Assembly: GCA_013152515.1 (NCBI GenBank)
Contig: JAADGD010000188.1
Location: forward strand, 1-33,569
Length of the DNA: 33,569 bases
From: Planctomycetota bacterium
Lineage (GTDB): Bacteria > Planctomycetota > Planctomycetia > Pirellulales > Lacipirellulaceae
Reading direction: 5' to 3'
This document shows, piece after piece, positions 7,349 through 15,266 of the stretch. Positions within the stretch are counted from its first letter, which is position 1. Every line of letters begins with the position of its first letter. Position numbers and translations under genes: made by a program. The notes beneath the pieces are model-generated. The model was given only the letters and a program-made list of their open reading frames with translations. It was not told where the DNA came from and did not search any database.

Positions 7349-7603
7349 TCACAGTTCTGGTAGTTTCGTACTTTCGGTCATTTTTGTATTTTCTGTCATC
7401 AAGAGATTGCGGTGACTTCGGTTGACGCTCGGATCTGTGCGAGGCCGGCTGGTGACAACCATCCCTACCGCGATATCTCGAAGCCTCTCCTACCTATACA
7501 TGGTATTGTGCCACGGTCTAAATGCTGGTTTTTCTTCTATCTCGCTGAGTAAGTGCATTGCTTCCAATCCGTGCCATCCAGTCCACCAATGCGTCGCGAT
7601 GTA
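7349..7603 (-). pseudogene. Unidentified coding-like remnant upstream of the racemase pseudogene
   Basis: On the minus strand from 7603, one frame reads YIATHWWTGWHGLEAMHLLS and later RPWHNTMYR, then a TAG stop (7490-7492). It continues ERLRDIAVGMVVTSRPRTDP, SVNRSHRNLLM and ends at a stop near 7349. The composition looks protein-like, but there is no start codon and one internal stop, and I do not recognise the family. It may be the decayed partner of the racemase gene. The rest of 7282-7716 shows only a partial copy of the end of the 123-bp element (7641-7658). Confidence 0.35.
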
Positions 7604-7716
7604 GGAAGTAACGGCTAATTACCATGTGGCGTTTTCAACTCCGCTCGCCTTAGTAACCATTTTTCGTGCGAGAACTACCAACACGGTACACGCAGATAGA
7701 TTTCGTCTTGCACCAC

Positions 7717-9084
7717 TCATTCGTCATTCCCCTTCGGCGGCGTCGCCCACACGCCGGCAATTGCAATCACCAACGCCAGCCCGGCGAACAATCCGAAAGC
7801 GGGCGTAAAACTGCCCAAGTAATCGTCCGATACGCCCATCAGTAGTGGTCCGAGGCTGCTGCCGGCGATGGCTGCGGTGAGCGACATGCCGCGGATTTTT
7901 CCGAGGTGGGCTCGTCCAAAATAGCGTGCCCAACCGGTCGCCGCGACAATCGACATCAGCCCCTGACCAATTCCAAACACGGCAAAACCGGGGATCAAAA
8001 TTGCAGCATTGCCGATGGCCATCATCACGCAACTCGTGGCGAGCAAACCGACGGCAAGGGCCACCAACCAACGCAGGGCAATGCGATCGGCTAACAAACC
8101 GCCCAGTATCTGAAAAGTGCCCATGCCCATAGCCATGTACGTCATCGCCCGAGTCGAAGTCGACTTCCCCAAACCGTGCGCTTGAAAAATGGCTTCCAAG
8201 TGAAAAAAGTACCCGGTCCCGATCAGCGCCCAAGTAGCAGTCGCGGCAAGTAAAATCCAGTACGCCCGATGCTGCCTCGCCTGCGAAAGCGTCAAGCCAA
8301 CTACCCCGGCATCCAGCGGCTTGTTGCTTAGTGCGGTACGCACCCCATCAGGAAATTGCCCCAACCCTCCCGGTGATTCCCGATAAACAATCGCCAGCAA
8401 CGGCAACAGTCCCATCGCCAAGATCGCAGCAATCCCCAGGTAAGCTCCTCGCCAACCAAAAGCATCGATTAAAAAAACCATCCCAGCCGGGACAAAGGCT
8501 ATCGCGCCGGCCATTGCCACTTGCATCAAACCACTCGCTAATCCAAGCCGCCGGTCGAACCATGTCGCCAGCGTATTGTTCGCCAAAAGGACCATCATGC
8601 CTGCACCCAAAACACGAAACAACACAAACGCTGCAAACAACATCGCGACGCCCTGCGCCTGCGACATCAACACGCAGACACCTGCCAGCGCAGCAACAGT
8701 AGCTAACACCGAACGCCTCAACCCAAACCGATCGGTCAGCCCACCGACGAAGGGCAGGGCAAGGGAGGCGGTGACCGTAGCCAGCAAGTAGATCGCCGAA
8801 AGTCGCGTCTGGGTCAGGTCAAACACATCACGAAATTTCACGTTAAAATACGAAAAGCCAAACGTCTGCCCAGGGCTCGAAGCAACCATCAGCAGCATCG
8901 CCAGCGGCAACATCAACCAGCCATAGAAAAATTTAGGTCGAGCGTCAGCAGTAGCGCCGACATTGGCTTCGATGTTAACAGGGGCTTTGGCGACGACGGC
9001 AACGTCGATTAAACCATCAAGAACCACGCCCTCTGCATCGGTAGAATGCTCCGATTCATCCAACATTTCCGTAGCGGTCGACAT
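7717..9084 (-). CDS. MFS transporter, 12-helix
   Basis: This is a 455-residue inner-membrane transporter. After about 45 acidic or neutral cytoplasmic residues there are two sets of six hydrophobic helices, the first beginning FFYGWLMLPLAMLLMVASSP. GGLTDRFGLRRSV (after helix 2) is the classic MFS signature loop, and GGLLADRIALRW is its counterpart in the second half. The pattern is nearest to the oxalate/formate antiporter-like and monocarboxylate-type MFS groups, but substrate cannot be assigned. ATG 9084 (MSTATEMLDESEHS) is preferred over a longer frame to 9231, because that extension is Ser/Pro-rich and runs through a tandem repeat and a hairpin repeat. The final codons and stop (Gly-Asn-Asp-Glu-stop) are written in a GAATGACGAATGA repeat sequence shared with other gaps in the window. 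Confidence 0.88.
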   Translation of the reverse strand: MSTATEMLDESEHSTDAEGVVLDGLIDVAVVAKAPVNIEANVGATADARPKFFYGWLMLPLAMLLMVASSPGQTFGFSYFNVKFRDVFDLTQTRLSAIYLLATVTASLALPFVGGLTDRFGLRRSVLATVAALAGVCVLMSQAQGVAMLFAAFVLFRVLGAGMMVLLANNTLATWFDRRLGLASGLMQVAMAGAIAFVPAGMVFLIDAFGWRGAYLGIAAILAMGLLPLLAIVYRESPGGLGQFPDGVRTALSNKPLDAGVVGLTLSQARQHRAYWILLAATATWALIGTGYFFHLEAIFQAHGLGKSTSTRAMTYMAMGMGTFQILGGLLADRIALRWLVALAVGLLATSCVMMAIGNAAILIPGFAVFGIGQGLMSIVAATGWARYFGRAHLGKIRGMSLTAAIAGSSLGPLLMGVSDDYLGSFTPAFGLFAGLALVIAIAGVWATPPKGNDE

Positions 9085-9146
9085 GGCAGGCGGGAGCAAA
9101 GCGGGGGGGGAATCGGAGGTGAGACAAGCCAGTATAGCCTGGCTGT

Positions 9147-9180
9147 CGTCTGAAGGATACGGCCGTCTGAAGGATACGGA
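9147..9180. repeat. Tandem duplication of a 17-bp unit
   Basis: CGTCTGAAGGATACGGC at 9147-9163 is followed immediately by the same 16 bases and then A (9164-9180). It lies upstream of the MFS start, where the promoter of that gene would be expected. Confidence 0.85.
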
Positions 9181-9197
9181 GGGCGAAATGACAGGAC

Positions 9198-9339
9198 GAC
9201 TGCAAAGTCTTTTTTTTGAACCGCCAAGCACGCCAAGAGCGCCAAGGACATGGCCTAGATCAGCAAATTTCCAAGAGTCTCTTCTTGGCGTCCTTGGCGC
9301 TCTTGGCGGTTAATTTAGTTTCCTATTGACTTTGCAATC
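9198..9339. repeat. Nested inverted repeat with AACCGCCAAG arms
   Basis: Inner arms: AACCGCCAAG (9219-9228) extended by CACGCCAAGAGCGCCAAGGA, against CTTGGCGTCCTTGGCGCTC followed by TTGGCGGTT up to 9311. Outer arms: GACTGCAAAGTC (9198-9209) against GACTTTGCAATC (9328-9339). An 11-base direct repeat, GGGCGAAATGA, flanks the structure at 9181-9191 and 9345-9355. No coding frame is present. Confidence 0.75.
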
Positions 9340-9355
9340 CTTCTGGGCGAAATGA

Positions 9356-9428
9356 GAATGACGAAATACCCAGGACGTAAAAAGGATTTCGTCATTCGGA
9401 TTTCGACATTCAATCGTCATTCGTCATT
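9356..9428. repeat. Inverted repeat of the AATGACGAA family
   Basis: GAATGACGAAAT (9356-9367) pairs perfectly with ATTTCGTCATTC (9386-9397), and two more CGTCATTCG-like units follow to 9428. It belongs with the hairpin at 12620-12686 and with the bases that end the MFS gene at 7717-7729. It sits upstream of the symporter gene at 9500; I see no clear promoter in 9085-9499. Confidence 0.7.
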
Positions 9429-9499
9429 TCCACCACTTCTGCTATCCTAAAGATGTTGTCGTTCTTCCCATTCCCTGTCCCTTCTGTTGCTATCCCCCA

Positions 9500-10582
9500 A
9501 TGGCGTCCACCGAGAGCAGCAACTCTGACGACGGTCGCATCATTGCCGGTCCCTACGCTGCTTTCGCTGCTTGGTTGCATCGCAATCTGCTCTGGCTGCT
9601 GGTTGGCTGCTATCTGCTTGCTGCCGTGTTGCCCAAACCGGGGCAAGCTATCCGGCGCTGGTCACCAGCCCTAGCCGACAACCAAGACATTACCGCTCCG
9701 TTGCTGTTGCTAGCGTTACTGCTATTTTGTGCCGCAGCCGTGGTGCGCTGGACGCAAATGCGAGAGTTGTTGCAACGACCAGGCATCTTGCTCGTCAGCC
9801 TCATTGCCATCTGGCTGGTGCCGTGCCTGTTTGTCAGCGCGCTGGGGTGGATTTTACCAAGTGTATTAGGAAGCTTTGCCACGTCCGGCATGTTGGTCGG
9901 CTTGGCCTTGGTCGCAGCCATGCCGGTGGCCAACTCGTCGGTTGCTTGGTGCCAGAACTCCAAAGGCAATGTCGGTCTCAGTCTGGGCATCATTGTGCTG
10001 ACGATCGTGCTCTGCCCGATCGTGACACCGCAACTGCTGAACCTGATGGGGTTTTCGCTCTCGCCTCTTGAAACTCAGCAATGCGAACAACTCGTCAAAC
10101 GTTTTTCGAGTTCCACCTTTATTGTCTGGGTGATCTTTCCGTCGTTTGCCGGCATGATGTTCAATCGTCTAGCTGGGCCTGCTTGGATCGAGCGACTCCG
10201 CGATACCTTGCGGCTCATCAGCGCCGGTACGTTGCTGACGCTCAATTACGCCAGCGCTTCGCTCGCCATGCCTCGTATTTTTGGAGAAGAGGTCTGGCAA
10301 ACGATCTTGCTCTCTACGGTTCTAGCAATGGTACTCTCAATGCTCGGCATCGCTAGCGGCTGGGTGACCGCGCGTGCGATGTCGCTCGACAAACCGACGA
10401 CCACCGCCTTGATGTTCGGTTTCAGCATGAAGCATACCGGCCTAGCACTCGTACTCGCCGACTATATTGCCCAACAAGAACCTCGCGTAATCCTGATGAT
10501 CGTCCTCGCCACGCTGCTGCAACACGTCGTGGCGGGATTGACCGATTGGTATTTTATGCACCGAGCAGAACGCGTCTCTTAA
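9500..10582 (+). CDS. Bile acid:sodium symporter (BASS/SBF) family protein
   Basis: This is a 360-residue inner-membrane protein with about ten hydrophobic segments after a short polar N-terminus. The segment GMLVGLALVAAMPVANSSVA, and then WCQNSKGNVGLSLGIIVLTI, matches the SBF family core, where a helix break with Asn-Ser residues binds sodium. The second half-repeat has GFSMKHTGLALVLADY, the matching crossover motif. The family imports organic anions such as bile acids, pantoate or pyruvate with sodium; planctomycete substrates are unknown. ATG 9500 is the first Met before the first hydrophobic segment; the ribosome site is weak. It is divergent from the MFS gene and stands alone. A small hairpin (GTCTAAA ... 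TTTAGAC, about 10632-10656) downstream could act as terminator, though it lacks a T-run. Confidence 0.85.
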   Translation: MASTESSNSDDGRIIAGPYAAFAAWLHRNLLWLLVGCYLLAAVLPKPGQAIRRWSPALADNQDITAPLLLLALLLFCAAAVVRWTQMRELLQRPGILLVSLIAIWLVPCLFVSALGWILPSVLGSFATSGMLVGLALVAAMPVANSSVAWCQNSKGNVGLSLGIIVLTIVLCPIVTPQLLNLMGFSLSPLETQQCEQLVKRFSSSTFIVWVIFPSFAGMMFNRLAGPAWIERLRDTLRLISAGTLLTLNYASASLAMPRIFGEEVWQTILLSTVLAMVLSMLGIASGWVTARAMSLDKPTTTALMFGFSMKHTGLALVLADYIAQQEPRVILMIVLATLLQHVVAGLTDWYFMHRAERVS

Positions 10583-10738
10583 ATTAAGATGCCCGCTCTT
10601 CTTGGGCTGTCGTATTTTATTGCCCTAACGATGGGTCTAAAACCCTCGTCTTTAGACGAATCCTTCAGGGTATTACGATGACCAGAGTTCTAACTCTCCA
10701 TGAGACACTTGGATTACGATGAACAAGCAATGTTTTCA

Positions 10739-10826
10739 CCGAACCGTCCCGGCGCGCCGGGATAAGGAAGCGTCCGTTTGAGTTCGACTCCTGTTGTTGG
10801 AACGCTTCCTTACGGGCGCGGTTCGG
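10739..10826. repeat. Dispersed hairpin repeat, CGAACCGCG family, copy 2
   Basis: The right arm (10799-10826) matches copy 1 closely. The left arm (10739-10775) carries extra bases forming the 14-base perfect palindrome CCCGGCGCGCCGGG at 10748-10761 in place of the expected CGCCCG. It lies between the convergent symporter and DUF1552 genes. Confidence 0.82.
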
Positions 10827-10834
10827 TTTCCCCT

Positions 10835-10906
10835 CGTGAATGAAGGACTTTAGTCCGTAGCTCACGAAATTTTCGAACTCACCTGCTTCAGCGAGTGGTA
10901 GCTGAG
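10835..10906. repeat. Dispersed double-hairpin repeat, copy 2
   Basis: It shares GAAGGACTT, TCCGTAGCTCACGAAA and CTTCAGC with 6413-6483, in the same order and orientation, and again directly follows a CGAACCGCG hairpin. Confidence 0.7.
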
Positions 10907-11018
10907 TAAACGCAGAGAATCGCAGAGAAAATAGATGAAAACTGAAGCTTTCGGAGGATAGATTCTCTACGATGGTTCTCATAACAAACTCTCTGCGACT
11001 CCGCGGGCTCTGCGTTTA
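10907..11018. repeat. Inverted repeat with AAACGCAGAG arms
   Basis: TAAACGCAGAGAATCGCAGA (from 10907) pairs imperfectly with TCTCTGCGACTCCGCGGGCT followed by CTGCGTTTA (10990-11018). The loop is about 60 bases with no reading frame. It abuts the previous repeat directly. Confidence 0.75.
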
Positions 11019-11122
11019 ATGTTTTTTGGTTGCGGCCAGATAACCGTGCCTGGGCAATCCGTGGTTTCTGACCGAACGCTGTTGCACCAAGTTCGACTTT
11101 CGCACTTTTCCTAGGAAAGATT

Positions 11123-11198
11123 GCCCGCGGATGACGTGAATACGCGCAGCTGCTCATAGTCAACGTAGCACTCGCGCTTATTCGCATCATCCACGGGC
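11123..11198. repeat. Inverted repeat with GCCCGCGGATGA arms
   Basis: GCCCGCGGATGACGTGAATA at 11123-11142 pairs with TTATTCGCATCATCCACGGG at 11178-11197, with several mismatches. It is one of four successive repeat units in the 650-base gap 10583-11238; the rest of that gap shows no gene. Confidence 0.65.
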
Positions 11199-11238
11199 AC
11201 AAAAAATGTAGGCAAAAGATTAGTGGACAATGCCCACG

Positions 11239-12603
11239 CTACAGATCCTTAACTCGCCCCGTGCTATCGCCAAACCGATCCAACCGAATTCCCATGCGGT
11301 CGAGCATCGAGAGATAGAGGTTGGTCATCGGCACGTCGCGGCCGAAGTCGACGTGACGGTCTGGGGTGAGCGTGCCGCCACCACCGCCGGCGATGACGAT
11401 GGGCAAGTCGTTGTGGTTGTGGCGGTTGCCATCGCCGATGGCGCAGCCGTAGACGATCATCGAGTTGTCGAGCACGCTCGAGCCGTCGGGATCTTTGAGT
11501 TCTTCCAGCCGTCTCAGGAAGTAGGCCAACTGCTGCATGTAAAAATGGTCGATCTTGGCGATTTTTTCGAGTGTGTCTGGCTTGTTTTTGTGATGCGATA
11601 GATGGTGATGCCCCTCGCTGATGTCCAGCTCAGGGAAACTGCGGTTACTGCCCTCATGGGCCAGCGGAAAAGTTGCCAAGCGTGTGGAATCGGTCTGAAA
11701 ACTGATCGCCAAAAGATCGAACATCAGCCGCATGTGGTCTTGATAGCTTTTAGGGATGCCTGTCGGAGCCTCCACGGTCGCGGTCGGCAACGGAAAACGC
11801 TCGGCCTGTTCGATCTGCTGCTCAATCGTCCTTACGCTGTCGAGATACTCGTCCAACTTATGGCGATCGTTACCACCTAGTCGGCTACTCATGGCTTTGG
11901 TTTGTTCGTTGACCAGATCGAGAATACTCCGGCGTCGGGCTTGCCGCTCAAGCAAACTACGCTGTCGTTCGGCCGGTGCGCCGGCACCAAAAATCTGCTC
12001 AAAGACAGCTCGTGGGTTGACTTCGGGAGCCAAGGGCAAAGTGGGAGACGCCCAAGATAAATTGAACTGATACGCACAACTGTAGCCTGTGTCGCAATCG
12101 CCCGTTGAACGGCCTTTCTCACAACCAAGTTGTAGTGATTTGAGTCGCGTGAGATGTCCAATCTTTTGCGCGGCGATTTGATCGACAGAAATGCCGTTGC
12201 GAAAATTGGCACCGGCGGTTTTGAATGGATGAACCCCCGTCAGAAAGGCAGCATTCGCACGGGCATGATCGCCGCCGCCATCGCCGAGAGCGGTGGCATT
12301 CTTGTGCTCGAAACCGGTGAAAACCTGAAACTTGTCTTTGAGATCTGACAGCGGAGCGAAAGTTTTGCCGAGTTGATAGTCGACACCAACACCTTGCGGT
12401 CGCCAATGTTCGACGTTCACCCCGTCGGGAACCATCAGAAAGGCCGTTCGCAGCGGCAAGCCTGACGCAGTGGTTGCCAGCGTCGAATGCTGCACCGTCG
12501 CTGCGCGAGCTGCCGGTGCCAAGGCTTCCAGCGCAGGTAATGCTAGGCAGGCTCCCGCACCACGGAGAAAATTACGCCGGTGAAACTTGTGTTGGTTGGC
12601 CAT
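11239..12603 (-). CDS. DUF1552 exported protein
   Basis: This is a 454-residue protein of the DUF1552 family, abundant in planctomycetes and usually encoded beside a DUF1592/DUF1588/DUF1585 gene, as here. The N-terminus has a twin-arginine-type signal, RRNFLRGAGACLALPALEA (about residues 8-26), followed by an Ala-rich cleavage region. Family features are visible: RTAFLMVPDGVNVEHW near residue 50, FTGFEHKNA, HARANAAFLTGVHPFKT, and a C-terminal block with IVYGCAIGDGNRHNHNDLPI. It is presumed to be exported folded through the Tat pathway; its activity is not known. ATG 12603 is chosen because it starts directly before the signal and GAAGG lies about 9 bases upstream; an extension to 12639 runs into a hairpin repeat. 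It follows the DUF1592 gene by 78 bases, which the hairpin fills. Confidence 0.92.
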   Translation of the reverse strand: MANQHKFHRRNFLRGAGACLALPALEALAPAARAATVQHSTLATTASGLPLRTAFLMVPDGVNVEHWRPQGVGVDYQLGKTFAPLSDLKDKFQVFTGFEHKNATALGDGGGDHARANAAFLTGVHPFKTAGANFRNGISVDQIAAQKIGHLTRLKSLQLGCEKGRSTGDCDTGYSCAYQFNLSWASPTLPLAPEVNPRAVFEQIFGAGAPAERQRSLLERQARRRSILDLVNEQTKAMSSRLGGNDRHKLDEYLDSVRTIEQQIEQAERFPLPTATVEAPTGIPKSYQDHMRLMFDLLAISFQTDSTRLATFPLAHEGSNRSFPELDISEGHHHLSHHKNKPDTLEKIAKIDHFYMQQLAYFLRRLEELKDPDGSSVLDNSMIVYGCAIGDGNRHNHNDLPIVIAGGGGGTLTPDRHVDFGRDVPMTNLYLSMLDRMGIRLDRFGDSTGRVKDL

Positions 12604-12619
12604 AGGAACACCTTCGGTG

Positions 12620-12686
12620 AATGACGAATGTCGAAGCACGAATGACGAAAAATCATTCTGGCATTCGTCATTCGTGCTTCGTCATT
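12620..12686. repeat. AATGACGAA hairpin repeat between the DUF1592 and DUF1552 genes
   Basis: AATGACGAA...CGAAGCACGAATGACGAA (12620-12649) pairs with CATTCGTCATTCGTGCTTCG followed by TCATT (12662-12686), with a 5-base bulge. The stop codon of the upstream gene (minus strand, 12682-12684) lies inside the right arm. It could attenuate or stabilise the operon transcript. Confidence 0.8.
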
Positions 12687-14592
12687 TTGTTGTATTGTTG
12701 CCGCGCCTCATTTGGAATTGTGGCGACTCGACAATCCCCATCAGCATCGTCGAAAAATGGCCTTCCTCAGCCATCATCGCATCGACGATCGTCTCGACCT
12801 GCTGGTTGTCAGTATACTCGATTCCGCGCCCTAAAGCGTAGGTCATTAGTTTTTTCGTGAGACAGCGGTAAAATAGCCGCTTTTTCTGTGCGAGAATCTC
12901 GCGTAATTCTCGAATGCCCGAGAATTTTTCGCCACTGGCCAACTGACTACTCGCATCGATGGGCTGCCCTCCGTCCTCGTCGCGCCAACGACCGATCGCA
13001 TCGAAATTTTCTAAACCGAGGCCAAGCGGGTCCATCCGATCGTGACAGGTTGCGCAGTTTGGGTCGGCCCGGTGTCGAGCAAGCTGGGCAAGCAAGCCAA
13101 GTTGCTTTCCTTCGACTCGCGATTCTTTCAAAGGAGGGACATTGTCGGGCGGCGGGGGAGCCGGCATCCCTAGAATGTTGTCGAGGACAAACTGCCCCCG
13201 TTTGACGGGCGAAGTCCGATCGGGGTTGGAGGTCACCATCAGCACACTGGCGTGTGTCAGCACTCCCCCACGAGGGCTGTCCGCCGGAAATTTGACGAGT
13301 TGTGGGTCGCTCCCTTTGATGTCGGGCACGCCGTAAAAGCTAGCCAAGTCTTCGGTGAGAAACGAATAGTCGGCCGCGACCAATTCGATAACGTCACGAT
13401 CTTCGCGCATGATATGCGTGAAAAATGCGTACGTCTCGTCACGCATATCGCGGCGTAAGCGTCGAACTATTTCGTGGTATTCTGTACTGCGATGAAGGCC
13501 CGCAACGTCGCGTGTCCGAAGCCATTGGCCCACAAAATTCTCCACAAAGCGAGACGACTTTTCGTCTTGCAGCATCCGGTCGACCTGCGCGCGAAGCTGT
13601 TCACGCAGTTGGCTTTTTGAAGCTAGCGTAAGCAATTGTTCGTCGGGCAAACTTGACCACAGAAAGAATGAAAGCCGCGAGGCTAAAGCAAACTCGTCGA
13701 GCGGATGAACACGGTGCGGATCGTCGGGACCCGGCTGGAATTCGGCGCGATAGAGGAAACGTGGCGAAACGAGAATCGCTTCGATCGCACGACAGACCAA
13801 CTCCGCAAACGAGGCCTCGTCGGCATCGAACGCCCCTTTGTTCAAGCTTAACAGTCTATTCACCGTGGCCTCATCCACCGGTTGCCGATAGGCGCGTGTG
13901 GCGATCCGCTCGATAATCTCGCGAGCGCGCTCAAACAACTCCGCCGGATCGGAGGGCAGCTTGTCGGAACCAAAAACATGCTCGTTGGCATTCGAGCGGT
14001 CCGACTTGGCTGCTGTCTCTTGCTCGAGTAGCTCTTCGCTGATCTGCTCAGCAGCAACAAAATACTTCTCCATCAGCGTCGGCGGCACCGTCAACACGTC
14101 GCCGATCGTGTCGAATCCGTAACCTGTGTCGTCTACCGGAAAATGCTCTGCCACCTCGAAATCAATGCCCAGCAAATCGAGTACCGCATAACGATACTCC
14201 ACGCGGTTCAATCGGCGAATCGTCACACGCCCCGGATCGGGTGCGCCCGAGTCGAGCTGAAAAACCGTCTGGCCAATCCAACGCGACAGCGTCCGGCGCT
14301 CGGTCTCGGTCAGTTGAGGCATGTCCGCAGGCGGCATCACCTCGGCCAGCACATTGTCCCAGACTTTGCCCCAAAGCGGGCGGTTGGCGAGCAGCGCCTC
14401 GACCGACTCAGCCGCGTCGAATTCGACGCCCCCTTCGTCTGCCCCCTCGGCGTGGCATTCAAAACAGAGCGTCTGCAAAATGGGTTGAATGTGTTCGTCG
14501 AAGTTGGGCTGCTCGGGCACTTGCGCATGTACCGAACAGGAAATTCCAAAAGTGATCAGAACCAACCAAATTGACTGATGTCGTCTTCGCAT
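12682..14592 (-). CDS. PSCyt1-DUF1587-DUF1595-DUF1592-DUF1588-DUF1585 exported cytochrome-like protein
   Basis: This is a 636-residue protein with the standard planctomycete multi-domain layout. A signal peptide covers residues 1-23. A cytochrome-like segment carries CFECH (43-47), a haem c motif. DUF1587 is near 100-165 (RRLNRVEYRYAVLDLLGIDF), DUF1595 near 215-275 and DUF1592 near 300-430 (LSFFLWSSLPDEQLLTLA). DUF1588 runs near 440-545 with a second haem-type motif, CATCHDRMDPLGLGLENFD, and DUF1585 is at the C-terminus. Two CxxCH motifs suggest an exported redox protein; no substrate is established. The ATG at 14592 is the only start before the signal. It is the first gene of an operon with DUF1552. 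Its last codons and stop fall in a hairpin repeat, and CGAACCGCG repeats lie just upstream at 14645-14755. Confidence 0.93.
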   Translation of the reverse strand: MRRRHQSIWLVLITFGISCSVHAQVPEQPNFDEHIQPILQTLCFECHAEGADEGGVEFDAAESVEALLANRPLWGKVWDNVLAEVMPPADMPQLTETERRTLSRWIGQTVFQLDSGAPDPGRVTIRRLNRVEYRYAVLDLLGIDFEVAEHFPVDDTGYGFDTIGDVLTVPPTLMEKYFVAAEQISEELLEQETAAKSDRSNANEHVFGSDKLPSDPAELFERAREIIERIATRAYRQPVDEATVNRLLSLNKGAFDADEASFAELVCRAIEAILVSPRFLYRAEFQPGPDDPHRVHPLDEFALASRLSFFLWSSLPDEQLLTLASKSQLREQLRAQVDRMLQDEKSSRFVENFVGQWLRTRDVAGLHRSTEYHEIVRRLRRDMRDETYAFFTHIMREDRDVIELVAADYSFLTEDLASFYGVPDIKGSDPQLVKFPADSPRGGVLTHASVLMVTSNPDRTSPVKRGQFVLDNILGMPAPPPPDNVPPLKESRVEGKQLGLLAQLARHRADPNCATCHDRMDPLGLGLENFDAIGRWRDEDGGQPIDASSQLASGEKFSGIRELREILAQKKRLFYRCLTKKLMTYALGRGIEYTDNQQVETIVDAMMAEEGHFSTMLMGIVESPQFQMRRGNNTTK

Positions 14593-14644
14593 GGAAAGTT
14601 ACTTTGATTTTAGGGGAGGTATTTTCTAGGCGGGTACACCCACT

Positions 14645-14755
14645 CGGTCGCTTCCTTACGGTCGCGGTTCGGCAGTACGTTGTGCACGCCTCAATTCCGA
14701 ATCGCGACCGTAAGGGAGCGACCAGATTCCGAACCGCGACCGTTAGGGAGCGTCC
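14645..14755. repeat. CGAACCGCG-family repeat cluster, copy 3 (three units)
   Basis: One inverted unit (14645-14672, ending GCGGTTCGG) is followed by two direct units, CCGAATCGCGACCGTAAGGG (from 14698) and CCGAACCGCGACCGTTAGGG (from 14729). Either of the latter can pair with the first. It starts 8 bases after the Fur-family stop and ends up the promoter side of the DUF1592 gene. Confidence 0.85.
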
Positions 14756-14762
14756 AGAAAAT

Positions 14763-15266
14763 TCAAATCAGATCCAGCGGGCTTTGCTGTCGGTGGCGTT
14801 TGCTGCTGCACTCCGCGCAGACTCCGGTGATAATCAGCCGATGGCCTGTCACGCGAAAGGAATGCTCGCTGGCGACCGCGGTACGAAGCTTTTGTAAATC
14901 GCTGCTCTGAAACTCAATCAACTCGTCACACATCGTGCAGTGCAAGTGGTCGTGCTGGGGATAACCATAGTCATGCTCGTAAACGGCGCGGCCTTTCAAG
15001 TTCATCCGTCGCAACAAACCGGCATCGACCAACTCGTTGAGCGTTCGATAAACAGTCGGCCGGCTGACTTTCGAACCCTCTGGCTGCGTCGCGAGATTGA
15101 TAATCAGCTCTTCGGCGTCAAAATGATCGTGCCTCTCGAAAACGTGATCGACCAAGATCCGCCGCTGTTGGGTGATTCGCTTGCCCTTGCTTTGCAGAAA
15201 CTCAGCGAACCGCTCCTGCGGCGAGCTGGCCACTTCGACCGTGCCAAGAGAAAAACCATCAGACAT
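14763..15266 (-). CDS. Fur-family metal-responsive transcriptional repressor
   Basis: This is a 167-residue protein. Winged-helix DNA-binding domain: residues 20-90, with GKRITQQRRILVDHVFERHD and the recognition-helix region SRPTVYRTLNELVDAGLL. The dimerisation domain carries HDHLHCTMCDELIEF, with His-rich metal ligands around 105-109 and the structural zinc pair Cys110/Cys113. A second pair is at Cys150/Cys153 (CAEC). Both zinc CxxC pairs are therefore intact, as in Fur, Zur and PerR. Metal specificity cannot be read from sequence. ATG 15266 is preferred over 15353 because GGTGG lies about 7 bases upstream and the extension is unlike the family. It is probably monocistronic, followed by a repeat cluster. 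I could not find a convincing Fur box in its own promoter. Confidence 0.93.
   Translation of the reverse strand: MSDGFSLGTVEVASSPQERFAEFLQSKGKRITQQRRILVDHVFERHDHFDAEELIINLATQPEGSKVSRPTVYRTLNELVDAGLLRRMNLKGRAVYEHDYGYPQHDHLHCTMCDELIEFQSSDLQKLRTAVASEHSFRVTGHRLIITGVCAECSSKRHRQQSPLDLI

Noticed and set aside
8331-8702. 123-residue plus-strand frame within the MFS gene
   Set aside because: Pro/Ser/Gln-rich translation opposite a clear 12-helix transporter; a shadow frame.
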